This document shows, in pieces, positions 24,414-32,899 of a stretch of DNA of 64,000 nt. The translations under genes were made by a program, and so were the position numbers. The number at the start of each line of letters is the position of its first letter. The first letter of the stretch is position 1. The notes beneath the pieces are model-generated. The model was not told the DNA's origin. It saw nothing but the letters and a program-made list of their open reading frames with translations, and did not search any database. The stretch is from JANRLJ01 sp033762735 (GTDB lineage: Bacteria; Chloroflexota; Anaerolineae; Aggregatilineales; Phototrophicaceae). The stretch lies in contig JANRLJ010000040.1 of the NCBI GenBank assembly GCA_033762735.1, forward strand, positions 62,001-126,000. The letters run 5' to 3'.

Positions 24414-25252
24414 CCTTACGACCACCCGCCCACATTGAAGCACAGGACCCCAAGTTTCGTCTTCTTTCACAGCAAACACAGCGGGCATGGCTGGTCTGGG
24501 CGCTGCTGTCGCTGGTCGGGTTTGTGGTGCTGGGCGGCGTCGCGCTGGTCATGTCGATCATCGCGCTCGGCAGCCTGCTTATCAGCCTGATTCTGAACGT
24601 TTACCACCGCCTGCAAATCGAGAACTTCCAGCATTACAAACAGACGGAAGCGCTGCTCTCGCTGCACGCGCACATCAGGCCGCGCCAGCCGCTCCCGCCC
24701 ATGCGCCTGTGGGCGGCTTCGCCGGATTTTGCCACGCTGCTCCTCACCCATATTCAGCAGCAGCGTCCGGGGATGGTGGTCGAACTGGGCAGCGGAGTCT
24801 CCACCCTGATAACGGGCTACGCGCTGCAAGCCCTGAGACAGGGAAGCATGATTTCGGTCGATCATGATGCCAATTTCGCGGCGGTTTCGCGTTCACGGGT
24901 GCAGCAGCACAGCCTGAGCGATTGTGTTCAGGTTATCCATGCGCCCCTCATATCCTTGTCTGTTCAGGGACAAACCTGGCAGTGGTATGACCTGAGTGAA
25001 TTGAATAACGCAGAGCGAATCGATCTGCTGATTGTGGACGGCCCACCAGAACAACCCGGCACCCTATCCCGTTATCCCGCACTGCCGCTGCTGTTTGAAC
25101 GCCTGAAGCCCGACGCATTGATTGTGGTGGATGACTTTATGCGCGATGACGAACAGGCGATGGTGGGGCGCTGGCTGGCAGAATTTAAGCTGGAAGTGGT
25201 CGAGGTGGTGGACAACGAAAAAGGCGCGGTTGTGCTGCGGAAATTATCTTAA
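24410..25252 (+). CDS. Membrane-anchored class I SAM-dependent methyltransferase
   Basis: A 280-residue protein. Residues about 27-65 are hydrophobic and form one or two membrane helices. A class-I methyltransferase domain follows: MVVELGSGVSTLITGYAL is motif I, SVDHDANF the acidic motif II, and IDLLIVDGPPEQ motif IV. The substrate is not evident. Its ATG overlaps the hisE stop by 4 bases (ATGA), so it is translated with the his operon even though it has no clear role in histidine synthesis. Confidence 0.8.
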   Translation: MTLRPPAHIEAQDPKFRLLSQQTQRAWLVWALLSLVGFVVLGGVALVMSIIALGSLLISLILNVYHRLQIENFQHYKQTEALLSLHAHIRPRQPLPPMRLWAASPDFATLLLTHIQQQRPGMVVELGSGVSTLITGYALQALRQGSMISVDHDANFAAVSRSRVQQHSLSDCVQVIHAPLISLSVQGQTWQWYDLSELNNAERIDLLIVDGPPEQPGTLSRYPALPLLFERLKPDALIVVDDFMRDDEQAMVGRWLAEFKLEVVEVVDNEKGAVVLRKLS

Positions 25253-25332
25253 TTAAGGTCTACGTCCCTGCCTTGCTTCCGCAACATCTACAAGTTCTGC
25301 AATGTTCGAATGTAGCAGCGAGGGTAGGTGAA

Positions 25333-25375
25333 GCCCTCTCCATGAGGGAGAGGGCCTCTTGCAGAGGGGTTTGGG
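25333..25375. repeat. Intergenic double hairpin
   Basis: Two short hairpins follow each other: GCCCTCTCC/GGAGAGGGC (25333-25355) and CCTCT/AGAGG (25355-25367), next to GGTTTGGGGTGAGGG. This resembles the GCCCTCTCC...GGGGTGAGGG intergenic repeat seen in many genomes; it may also help end transcription of the flanking convergent genes. Confidence 0.55.
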
Positions 25376-25398
25376 GTGAGGGCGTCCCCTCCCGATGT

Positions 25399-26124
25399 TT
25401 ACCCACCCGAAGCCTGCTGCACCCGCTGGACAAGCTGCGCCAGCAGTTCATAGGGAAGACCGCCGCGATCAAGAACCTGCCCCTGTACGCTCACCCATTG
25501 CAGGTTGGAGTCATTCACGCGAATCATCACAGCAGGGGTTCCCGTCACACCTGCGCCCTGCGCCACCTGAACATCGCGCTGAAACTGATCGGCGGTAGGG
25601 ATGCACGACTCCAGCAGAGATGCATTCAATCCGAGCTGATCGGCCACTACCTGAGCAACGTTTTCGCTGATTGCCTGCTCGCGGGCGAGATTGAACAACA
25701 GTTGCCGCGCCTCCCAGAACCGCCCCTGCTCCCCGGCGCATTCGGCCACCCGCGCCGTGAGCGGTGAGTACACCTCGTTCACAATCGGAACCAGACGATA
25801 TTCCAGCCGCGCTTCCCCGGTCGCTACATGATTTTCGATAAACTGATCGAGGATTTCTTCATACTCCTGGCAGTGGGGGCAAAGAAAATCCGCAAACTCG
25901 ACCACGACCAGCGCTGCATCCGGGTTCCCAAGTACAAACGCGCCATCCTCCGTGCGGCTCTGGGGTATATCCGCGTAGGGGTCATCCGCACCACCAACGG
26001 TCGTCACACGCAGTCCGCCCAACACATCAAGGATTGTGCCAGGTGGCGCGGCATCGTCCTGTGCCACAACTCCGGCTGCCAACAGCATCACACTGATAAC
26101 CAGAAGCCAACGTAACACACGCAT
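25399..26124 (-). CDS. DsbA-like thiol:disulfide oxidoreductase, exported
   Basis: A 241-residue thioredoxin-fold protein. Residues 1-21 form a signal peptide ending at VVAQ. The active site is CPHC (residues 82-85) in EFADFLCPHCQEYEEILDQF, matching the DsbA/BdbD group, and the cis-Pro loop is TGTPAVMI. It should form or shuffle disulfides in exported proteins outside the membrane. The ATG at 26124 (AAGGA upstream) gives the signal peptide; a longer in-frame start adds an unconserved tail. It faces the methyltransferase gene across the double hairpin and is divergent from the thioesterase. Confidence 0.88.
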   Translation of the reverse strand: MRVLRWLLVISVMLLAAGVVAQDDAAPPGTILDVLGGLRVTTVGGADDPYADIPQSRTEDGAFVLGNPDAALVVVEFADFLCPHCQEYEEILDQFIENHVATGEARLEYRLVPIVNEVYSPLTARVAECAGEQGRFWEARQLLFNLAREQAISENVAQVVADQLGLNASLLESCIPTADQFQRDVQVAQGAGVTGTPAVMIRVNDSNLQWVSVQGQVLDRGGLPYELLAQLVQRVQQASGG

Positions 26125-26273
26125 GATCCATCGTCCTTCTTTGCTGTCCGATCCATTGCAATATTCAGCCGTAGTGTACCGAGACGCTCCGGTCAAGCAC
26201 AGTGCCGCCTTGCCGCGTTTGAGCATGACAGGTATCCTGTTGCTGTAAACGTTACCAGGAATGGAGTCGCCTT

Positions 26274-26717
26274 TTGCCCCCGCAGGATCGCTTTGTTGCG
26301 GAGACCCGCTTTACCGTGCGCTATGCCGAAACTGATGCAATGGGCATTGTGCATCACAGCAATTACATTGTGTACTTTGAAGAAGGGCGCAGCGCCTATG
26401 CCCGCCAGCGCGGTACGCCCTACAGCAGTTTCGAGCGTGAAGGCCATTATCTGCTGGTGAGCGAGGTCAACGTGCGCTACAGCAAGCCCGCCCGCTATGA
26501 GCAGGAACTTGTCGTTTATGCCTGGCTGGAGGCGATGAAAAGCCGGGGGCTGACCTTTGCCTATGAAATCACCGACGCGGCCAGTGGCGAGGTTCTTGTC
26601 ACAGGGCAGACCAAGCACATCTGCATTACCCATGACGGCAAGGTGTCACGCATTCCCGAAGCCTGGCGGGCGTGGGGTGAAACGGAGACCTCTGCCGACA
26701 GCAACAGCCGGGATTAA
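26274..26717 (+). CDS. YbgC/4-hydroxybenzoyl-CoA thioesterase-like protein
   Basis: A 147-residue hotdog-fold acyl-CoA thioesterase. The active-site pattern RYAETDAMGIVHHSNYIVYFEEGR includes the catalytic Asp of the YbgC/4HBT group. The start is a TTG at 26274 with GGAG seven bases upstream; no in-frame ATG fits the conserved beginning of the domain. It precedes two acyl-CoA synthetases, which suggests a shared fatty-acyl or aromatic-acyl metabolism, though a promoter separates them. Confidence 0.87.
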   Translation: MPPQDRFVAETRFTVRYAETDAMGIVHHSNYIVYFEEGRSAYARQRGTPYSSFEREGHYLLVSEVNVRYSKPARYEQELVVYAWLEAMKSRGLTFAYEITDAASGEVLVTGQTKHICITHDGKVSRIPEAWRAWGETETSADSNSRD

Positions 26718-26729
26718 GCGGATATTTCT

Positions 26730-26758
26730 TTGACCCGGTGTTAAGGCTCGTTTACAAT
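26730..26758 (+). promoter_or_regulatory. Promoter for acyl-CoA synthetase gene
   Basis: TTGACC (26730-26735), a 17-base spacer and TACAAT (26753-26758) precede the gene at 26812. The same two hexamers with the same spacing occur before alaS at 58037-58065. Confidence 0.6.
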
Positions 26759-26811
26759 AGATCAACAAAATCAAACCAAGATTCGTTTTTAGATTTTCGG
26801 AGCAACTTAAC

Positions 26812-28572
26812 ATGGTGACTTATGCTGAACGCCCCTGGACGAAAAAATATGACAAAGGCGTTCCTACTACCCTGACTTACCCCGATATTCCTCTGCACGA
26901 CTTCCTGCGCGAAAGCGCCAAGCGCGTCCCCAACAGCGTTGCCCTCGTGACCAGCGCCAAACTCCCGGTGCTGGGGCGGCAGGCTGCGAACATGACCTAC
27001 AGCGAACTGGATTATCTCTCGGATGCGCTGGCGGCCTGCCTGGTGGACATGGGTCTGCAAAAGGGCGAGGCGGTCGCAATTGTCATGCCCAACACCGCCG
27101 CCTTTGTCATCTCGTTCTATGCCATTCTCAAGGCCGGGGGCATTGTAGCAGCGACCAACCCCACCTACCCTGCGGACAAGATGCAGTATCAGATCGATGA
27201 CTGCGACGCGAAAATCGTGATCTGCATGAGCCTGTTCTATAACCTCGTCAAGCAGATTCAGCCGAAGACGAAGGTCAGACACGTCATCGTTGCCAACATC
27301 AAGGAATATCTGCCGCCCGTCGCCAGGGTGCTTTTCACGCTTGCCCGCGAAAAGAAGGACGGCCACTATATCGAAACTCTGCAAACCAATGATCGCTGGT
27401 TCAAGGACATCCTCACGCAGTACGCGGGACGCAAACCCAGCGTCAGCGTACAACCCGACGATGTAGCGCTGTTCCAGTACACGGGCGGCACGACGGGCGT
27501 TTCCAAAGCCGCGATGAGCACTCATCGGGCGCTGGTGAGCAATACCTTGCAGCAGAACGCTTTCCTTTCCGTCGATGGCATCCCCGGCAATCAGGAAGTC
27601 TTCCTCGGCGCGATCCCGATGTTCCACGTTTTCGGAATGGTTGCCGTACTGAGCGCCGCCATTTACATGGGATCAAAGATTATCCTCGTTCCCAATGCCC
27701 GCGATATTGCGGATGTGCTGGGCGCGATTGACACCTTCAAGCCCACACTGTTTCATGGTGTACCCGCGCTGTACAACGCGATCAACAATCACCCGGATGT
27801 GCTGTCCGGTAAGGTCAGCATTCGTTCCATTCGCGCCTGCGTGAGTGGTTCCGCGCCTCTGCCCCCTTCGACCAAAGCGGAGTTCGAGCGGTTGAGCGGC
27901 AGCAAACTTCTGGAAGGCTTTGGCATGAGCGAGGCACCCACCGCCACCCATGTGAACCCGGTGCATGGGGAAAACCGCACTGGCTCAATTGGCCTTCCCC
28001 TGCCCGACATGGATATGCGCATCGTCAGCCTGGACGATGGCGAAACGGATGTGCCAGTGGGTGAAGTGGGCGAACTGCTGATGGCTGGCCCGCAGTTGAT
28101 GAAGGGCTACTACAAGATGCCGACCGAAACTGCCAATTCGCTGCGGGAGCATCAGGGGAAGGTGTGGCTGTACACGGGTGATATTGCCCGTATGGACGAC
28201 GACGGCTGCTTCTACATCGTTGACCGCAAAAAGGACATGGCACTGATCGGCGGCTTTAACGTCTACCCGAACACGGTCGAAAAGGTTATCAAGGATCACC
28301 CGGCGGTGCTGGAAGTCGGTGTGGCCGCCGTACCTCATCCTGAAAAGGTCGGGCAGGAATCGCTCAAAGCCTGGGTGGTGCTCCAGCCCGATCAGAAAGC
28401 AACCGAGGCCGAGATCATCGCCCATTGCGAACGCTTCCTCGCGCCCTATGAAGTCCCGCGCCGCATCAGCTTTATCACCGAACTGCCCAAGACCGTCGTC
28501 GGTAAAACGCTGCGCCGCGAACTCATCCAGATGGAAGTGGGCGAACGCGAGAAGGAACCTGTTCGCTCGTAA
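26812..28572 (+). CDS. AMP-binding acyl-CoA synthetase, copy 1
   Basis: A 586-residue ANL-superfamily ligase that would activate a carboxylic acid to its acyl-AMP and then acyl-CoA. Motifs include YTGGTTGVSKAAMSTH (P-loop-like A3), GFGMSEAP (A5), YTGDIARMDDDGCFYIVDRKKDM (A7-A8) and KTVVGKTLRREL with the catalytic Lys near the C-terminus. It is of the long-chain fatty acid type by pattern; the exact chain length is not assignable. It is a close paralogue of the next gene, including a shared segment (VIVANIKEYLPPVARVLFTLAREKKDGH) not typical of most FadD. GGAG lies before the ATG. Confidence 0.88.
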   Translation: MVTYAERPWTKKYDKGVPTTLTYPDIPLHDFLRESAKRVPNSVALVTSAKLPVLGRQAANMTYSELDYLSDALAACLVDMGLQKGEAVAIVMPNTAAFVISFYAILKAGGIVAATNPTYPADKMQYQIDDCDAKIVICMSLFYNLVKQIQPKTKVRHVIVANIKEYLPPVARVLFTLAREKKDGHYIETLQTNDRWFKDILTQYAGRKPSVSVQPDDVALFQYTGGTTGVSKAAMSTHRALVSNTLQQNAFLSVDGIPGNQEVFLGAIPMFHVFGMVAVLSAAIYMGSKIILVPNARDIADVLGAIDTFKPTLFHGVPALYNAINNHPDVLSGKVSIRSIRACVSGSAPLPPSTKAEFERLSGSKLLEGFGMSEAPTATHVNPVHGENRTGSIGLPLPDMDMRIVSLDDGETDVPVGEVGELLMAGPQLMKGYYKMPTETANSLREHQGKVWLYTGDIARMDDDGCFYIVDRKKDMALIGGFNVYPNTVEKVIKDHPAVLEVGVAAVPHPEKVGQESLKAWVVLQPDQKATEAEIIAHCERFLAPYEVPRRISFITELPKTVVGKTLRRELIQMEVGEREKEPVRS

Positions 28573-28585
28573 AATTGCTTTTGGT

Positions 28586-28609
28586 AGGGGTGCGGCCTCT
28601 CGCACCCCT
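28586..28609. terminator. Hairpin between tandem acyl-CoA synthetase genes
   Basis: A 9-bp stem (AGGGGTGCG / CGCACCCCT) with a six-base loop. There is no T run after it, so it may stabilise mRNA or weakly end transcription instead of acting as a strong terminator. Confidence 0.5.
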
Positions 28610-28645
28610 CACTCCCTGTAAATTAGTATTCCTTTGAGAAACCTG

Positions 28646-30433
28646 ATGACCATTTACGATCAACGCCCCTGGACTGCCCGTTACGACGCTCATGTACCCA
28701 GGTCGCTTGCGCCCTATCCCAACTGGGTAATGCACGACTATCTGCGCAAGGCCGCGCAGAATCACCCCACGCAGCCCGTGCTGCTGACGACGGCCAAACT
28801 GCCTGTGGTTGGTCGCCAGACCAGCAGCATTACCTACGCCCAACTTGACGCCGCTTCTGACGCGCTGGCTGCTGCGCTGGTCGATTTTGGCCTCAAAAAA
28901 GGGGATCGCGTCGCGGTGGTGATGCCCAACTCGACCGCGTTCGGCATCACCTATTTTGCCATCCTCAAAGCAGGCGGTGTAGTCGCGGCCACCAACCCGA
29001 CCTATCCCCCCTCGAAGATGCAGTATCAGATTGACGATTGCGACGCGGAAATCGTGATCTGCCTCAGCCTGTTCTACAGCCTCATTAAATCCATCCAGAG
29101 CGGCACCAAAGTCAGAAAGGTCATCGTCGCCAACATCAAGGAATACATGGCGCCGCTGGCACGAGTGCTGTTTACGCTGGCTCGTGAAAAGAAGGACGGT
29201 CATCGCGTCGAACTCGCTCCAGGGGATGTGGCCTTTCAGGAGGTGCTGAAACAGTATGCCGGGCGCAAACCGAATGTTACCGTGACTCCGGATGATCTGG
29301 CCTTGTTCCAGTATACAGGTGGCACAACGGGTGTCTCCAAAGGCGCGATGTCCACACACCGGGCGCTCGTGAGCAATACCACGCAGCTCCAGACGTGGAC
29401 AGGCATCGCAGCCGGTAAACTGGCGAACGTGGATATGAAGCCAACGGACGCGCTCTACCTGGGTGCGCTGCCCATGTTCCATGCCTATGGACTGGTGGCG
29501 CTGCTGACGCAGGCGGTCGCCTCCGGTGGGCGGATTCTGCTGATCCCGAACCCGCGTGATGTCGATGAAGTGGTGGATGTGATCGACTACTACAAGCCCA
29601 ATGTGTTGCTGGGGGTTCCGGCGCTGTATAACGCGGTCAACAATCACCCGCGCGTTACCTCTGGTGAGGTCAGCCTGAAGTCGTTCGTCTTTAATTCCAG
29701 TGGTGCGGCGGCGCTCCCACCTGCCACCAAGCGCGAATTCGAGGCCAGAGCGGGCGGTGTGATCTCCGAAGGCTTCGGGATGAGCGAGACCCCTGTCGCC
29801 ACCCACAGCAATCCCTTAATCGGCGAAACACGGGTCGGTTCCATTGGGCTGCCACTGCCGGATGTGGACTGTCGCATCGTCAGCCTCGACGACGGCGTGA
29901 CTCCCATGCCCATCGGCGAACCTGGTGAACTGGTCATCCATGCCCTCAATCTGATGATGGGCTATCACAAACTGCCGACCGAAACGGCCAATGCGCTGCG
30001 CGACGTAGACGGCAAGCGCTGGCTCTATACGGGCGATATCGCCTACATGGACGAGGACGGCTATTTCTACATTGTAGACCGCAAGAAGGACATGGCGCTG
30101 ATCGGCGGCTTTAACGTCTATCCGAACGTGGTGGAGAAGGTCATTAAGGATCATCCCGGCGTACTGGAAGTCGGCGTTGCGGCCATCCCGCACCCGGAGA
30201 AAATCGGGCAGGAATCGCTCAAAGCCTGGATTGTAAAACAGCCCGACGCCAACCTGACCGAAGCGGAAGTCATCGCCCACTGCGAGAAGTTCCTCGCACC
30301 CTATGAAGTCCCGCGCCGTATCAGCTTCATCAGCGAACTGCCGAAGACGACCGTCGGAAAGACGCTGCGGCGTGAACTGATCCAGATGGAAATGCAGGAA
30401 TTCGAGAAGGCGAAAACCCCGGAACGCGGTTAG
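28646..30433 (+). CDS. AMP-binding acyl-CoA synthetase, copy 2
   Basis: A 595-residue ligase with the same motifs as the preceding gene: YTGGTTGVSKGAMSTH, EGFGMSETP, LYTGDIAYMDEDGYFYIVDRKKDM, and KTTVGKTLRREL at the C-terminus. It is co-linear with copy 1 over the full length and shares most residues, so a tandem duplication is likely. The ATG at 28646 (TIYDQRPWTARYD, parallel to TYAERPWTKKYD in copy 1) is preferred to a TTG 12 bases earlier. Ends at a strong hairpin. Confidence 0.88.
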   Translation: MTIYDQRPWTARYDAHVPRSLAPYPNWVMHDYLRKAAQNHPTQPVLLTTAKLPVVGRQTSSITYAQLDAASDALAAALVDFGLKKGDRVAVVMPNSTAFGITYFAILKAGGVVAATNPTYPPSKMQYQIDDCDAEIVICLSLFYSLIKSIQSGTKVRKVIVANIKEYMAPLARVLFTLAREKKDGHRVELAPGDVAFQEVLKQYAGRKPNVTVTPDDLALFQYTGGTTGVSKGAMSTHRALVSNTTQLQTWTGIAAGKLANVDMKPTDALYLGALPMFHAYGLVALLTQAVASGGRILLIPNPRDVDEVVDVIDYYKPNVLLGVPALYNAVNNHPRVTSGEVSLKSFVFNSSGAAALPPATKREFEARAGGVISEGFGMSETPVATHSNPLIGETRVGSIGLPLPDVDCRIVSLDDGVTPMPIGEPGELVIHALNLMMGYHKLPTETANALRDVDGKRWLYTGDIAYMDEDGYFYIVDRKKDMALIGGFNVYPNVVEKVIKDHPGVLEVGVAAIPHPEKIGQESLKAWIVKQPDANLTEAEVIAHCEKFLAPYEVPRRISFISELPKTTVGKTLRRELIQMEMQEFEKAKTPERG

Positions 30434-30440
30434 AGAGGAC

Positions 30441-30469
30441 GGGGCGAGTGCAAGGGTGCTGCTCGCCCC
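30441..30469. terminator. Hairpin between convergent genes
   Basis: An 8-bp stem GGGGCGAG / CTCGCCCC with a 13-base loop, then CTTTG. It lies between the acyl-CoA synthetase and a convergent membrane protein gene. Confidence 0.6.
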
Positions 30470-30476
30470 CTTTGAG

Positions 30477-31070
30477 TCAATTGGTGTTCATCCTGACAGA
30501 AGTTTCCTGGAGTGCGGGCTGCGCTTCGGGTTCAGGCAGATAATAACCGCGATAGAACGCTCTGGCCGGGCCGCGATTCAGATACCAGACCACATAGAGG
30601 GCCACCAGTACCGTCGTCACAACCTGCCCTGAACTCAAAAGCCTGACCAGCCCATCCAGCGACCCCCCGCCAATACCTTCGGCTTCCTGCTGCGCACTTG
30701 GAATCAGTGTGAGCGCAATCGTGAGGAAGCTGAGGCACAGTACCGTAATCATCAGCACATAGCGCATAAAGGGCGGCTTCCCCACCCACGCCATCACCGC
30801 AATCACAAAAAAGGCGACACCCACAACAGCTTGAAAGATCAGGCGGTCATTCTGAAACGTCCCTGTAAAGCGTCCGCCGGAAAAAAGCGGCTCGGTCGGC
30901 TCCTGTTGATCGAACGGCATGGTCGTCTGGCTGATGCGCTGGAAGTGCTGCTGCAGCAGCAGGATTTGTCCCACGCGCAGCAGTGGCACAACAGAAAACA
31001 GGAGAATGCTGACGAAGATTGCCAGCGTCACCCCCAGTGGTCTCCCCGGTTTAGAAATATTTGCCGTCAT
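30477..31070 (-). CDS. Four-helix membrane protein of unknown function
   Basis: A 197-residue protein with hydrophobic stretches at about 13-34, 79-95, 101-121 and 146-164, so probably four membrane helices. There are no conserved catalytic residues that I recognise. The C-terminal part is hydrophilic, with Tyr and Arg residues. AGGGAAGGAA precedes the ATG. It is divergent from the BTAD regulator, sharing a 144-base upstream region with repeats, so it could be a target. Confidence 0.7.
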   Translation of the reverse strand: MTANISKPGRPLGVTLAIFVSILLFSVVPLLRVGQILLLQQHFQRISQTTMPFDQQEPTEPLFSGGRFTGTFQNDRLIFQAVVGVAFFVIAVMAWVGKPPFMRYVLMITVLCLSFLTIALTLIPSAQQEAEGIGGGSLDGLVRLLSSGQVVTTVLVALYVVWYLNRGPARAFYRGYYLPEPEAQPALQETSVRMNTN

Positions 31071-31091
31071 CGAGTCATTCCTTCCCTTTAG

Positions 31092-31149
31092 ATCATTAGC
31101 AAAGGTACTAAGGGATTGTTTGTGAAGATCAATAATGAATCATTAGCAA
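31092..31149. promoter_or_regulatory. Direct repeat ATCATTAGCAA, possible operator
   Basis: ATCATTAGCAA occurs at 31092-31102 and again at 31139-31149, in the intergenic region between the divergent membrane protein and BTAD genes. The second copy overlaps the -35 box of the BTAD promoter. A short inverted repeat AATCA/TGATT lies at 31176-31189. A regulator binding site is possible. Confidence 0.45.
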
Positions 31150-31171
31150 CAACCGCTGAATGTGATATACT
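31143..31171 (+). promoter_or_regulatory. Promoter for BTAD regulator
   Basis: TTAGCA (31143-31148), a 17-base spacer and TATACT (31166-31171), with TG at 31163-31164 forming an extended -10, precede the gene at 31215. Confidence 0.55.
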
Positions 31172-31214
31172 ATGCAATCAATAGTGATTCTATTATCAGG
31201 GGTACACGGGGATT

Positions 31215-32507
31215 ATGGAACTGCAAAAGCTGGTTGATCAATCGTACCAAACCTTCCTAGAACAACTCGACCAGACGCGGATTGTACTGCTGCACCCCAA
31301 CAGCCGATACCGCTCAATGCTGGTTGCCAGACTCATCAACACCCCCGAATTAAACCCATTCTATTACGCAATGGGGCCAGATGATATTAAGATTGGGGCG
31401 TTCATTTCGGCCATTACGCACGACCTGGCCGATCAGCATCCAACCTTCGGTCGTCACACCCATATGCTGCCCCAGCACATCTTTGAAAATCCGCGTGAGC
31501 ATCTTGACCTCGTCGTTGCAACCTTCGCCAGGGACCTGGCCGAAATGCACCAGGACCGCTTCCTGCTGATTCTGGATGAATATGACCGCAGCGATAGTGC
31601 TGACGATGTCCAGCGCTTTATTCAGAAACTCGCCGCCAAACTGCCAGAGAACTGCCGCATCGTCATCAACAGCCGCACACTGCCGCGCCTGCCCTGGGTT
31701 TCCATGATCGCCCAGCAGCAGGCCGTCTGGCTGGAAGATGACAGCATGATCGTGAATAATTTCTACGGCCCCAGCGGCCAGGACGGTAATCTGCTGGAAG
31801 TGTTCGGCATGGGGCCAGGCTTTGTGCTTTCCAACGGCAGTGCAATTGATACGTGGGAAGGCCACCTTCCCCGTCTGCTGTTTTTCTTTGCCTTGGATCG
31901 CCCGGTTGTGACTCGCTCGGAAATCTGCCAGGCATTCTGGCCGGAGCTTGACCCCGATCAGGCAGTGAACGTCTTCCATGTGACCAAACGCCGCCTGCAT
32001 AAGGCGCTCAACACGGATGTGCTGGTGCATGAGGATGGCTATTATCAGGTCAACCCCGCGATGCACGTCTACTATGACGTGATGGAATTTGCAACCGCAC
32101 TGATGGCAGTGCGCAACCACACCGACATCAATCAGAAGTTTGATGCCTGGCAGCGCGCGACCGACCTCTACCGGGGACCATTCCTGCAGGGGCATAATGA
32201 CGGCTGGATTCAGGAACGGCGGGCGGATTTCCGTGCGGGTTATCTGGATGCACTGCTCCAGATGGCGCAGGTATGCGCGGAAAATGGCCGTACTGAACAA
32301 GCGCTGGGGCTGTTGGAGCGGGCGCTGGCCGAGGACAACCACCGTGATGACATCCACTACCAGGTCATGCAGCTTTATCTGGAACTGGGACGCCGGGGAG
32401 AGGCCGCCGCGCATTATCAGAAGCTGGCCGAAGACCGTCGTAAAGACAGCCGTCCGATCTCTGACACGTTGAAAGCGCTCTACAACGAGATCGTGGCGAT
32501 GGCTTAA
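31215..32507 (+). CDS. BTAD/SARP-like regulator with degenerate NTPase module
   Basis: A 430-residue protein. The first ~185 residues resemble the NTPase part of STAND or LAL/MalT-type regulators: strand VLLHPNS, a Walker-B-like FLLILDEYDRSD and the sensor-like RIVINSRTLPRLPW. The normal Walker-A GxGKT/S is missing at the expected place (SRYRSML). A winged helix follows (LLFFFALDRPVVTRSEICQAFWPELDPDQAVNVFHVTKRRLHKALN, about 213-265), then the BTAD helical repeat domain (about 285-425). It is probably a transcription activator; its target is unknown. An extended -10 promoter lies upstream. Confidence 0.82.
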   Translation: MELQKLVDQSYQTFLEQLDQTRIVLLHPNSRYRSMLVARLINTPELNPFYYAMGPDDIKIGAFISAITHDLADQHPTFGRHTHMLPQHIFENPREHLDLVVATFARDLAEMHQDRFLLILDEYDRSDSADDVQRFIQKLAAKLPENCRIVINSRTLPRLPWVSMIAQQQAVWLEDDSMIVNNFYGPSGQDGNLLEVFGMGPGFVLSNGSAIDTWEGHLPRLLFFFALDRPVVTRSEICQAFWPELDPDQAVNVFHVTKRRLHKALNTDVLVHEDGYYQVNPAMHVYYDVMEFATALMAVRNHTDINQKFDAWQRATDLYRGPFLQGHNDGWIQERRADFRAGYLDALLQMAQVCAENGRTEQALGLLERALAEDNHRDDIHYQVMQLYLELGRRGEAAAHYQKLAEDRRKDSRPISDTLKALYNEIVAMA

Positions 32508-32534
32508 GCAGACCACGTCCCTTTGATAAAACAA

Positions 32535-32564
32535 AACACCCGCCATTCACAAGCGGGTGTTTTT
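32535..32564. terminator. Bidirectional intrinsic terminator
   Basis: A 9-bp stem AACACCCGC / GCGGGTGTT with a nine-base loop, flanked by A and T runs, separates the BTAD gene from the convergent tRNA gene. Confidence 0.85.
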
Positions 32565-32571
32565 GATGCTG

Positions 32572-32644
32572 CGCCCCTGGAGAGGTTCGAACTCCCGGCC
32601 TCGCGCTTAGAAGGCGCTCGCTCTATCCACTGAGCTACAGGGGC
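32572..32644 (-). tRNA. tRNA-Arg (anticodon TCT)
   Basis: A complete 73-base cloverleaf on the minus strand: acceptor GCCCCTG / CAGGGGC, D stem GCTC / GAGC, anticodon loop CTTCTAA with TCT, and T arm GGGAG-TTCGAAC-CTCTC with one G-U pair. It reads AGA and AGG codons. CCA is not encoded. The anticodon stem has one end mismatch. Confidence 0.95.
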
Positions 32645-32785
32645 ATCCGTTTTCTGTCGCTCATTATAAACCAGTTTTCGGCATCTTGAACACTACAAAC
32701 CTGGATTTTTCCAATTGTTTCATCCATTGAGGGATTAGAACAGGCTTCCGAAAATATTGACATTACATTTTCGGATAGTGGTCTA

Positions 32786-32814
32786 TTGCCCCTTCCCCAC
32801 AAATCCACTATAAT
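32786..32814 (+). promoter_or_regulatory. Promoter for gyrB
   Basis: TTGCCC (32786-32791), a 17-base spacer and TATAAT (32809-32814). Transcription would start about 135 bases before gyrB. The rest of the 311-base gap holds no gene that I can see. Confidence 0.6.
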
Positions 32815-32861
32815 TAATGAAGAGAGAAGCGCCTTTTCAGAGGGATTTTTCTCAGGTCAGC

Positions 32862-32899
32862 ATCACCAGCCTTTGCACGAACTGCTGGTGGATTTTTTT
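32862..32899 (+). terminator. Terminator-like hairpin in the gyrB leader
   Basis: A 7-9-bp stem (CACCAGC / GCTGGTG with flanking AT pairs across a bulged G) and a 13-base loop are followed by seven T residues, between the predicted start of transcription and gyrB. It looks like an attenuator. Confidence 0.5.

Noticed and set aside
31350..32546. A 398-codon minus-strand frame opposite the BTAD gene
   Set aside because: Antisense to a gene with clear domains, and it runs through the terminator.
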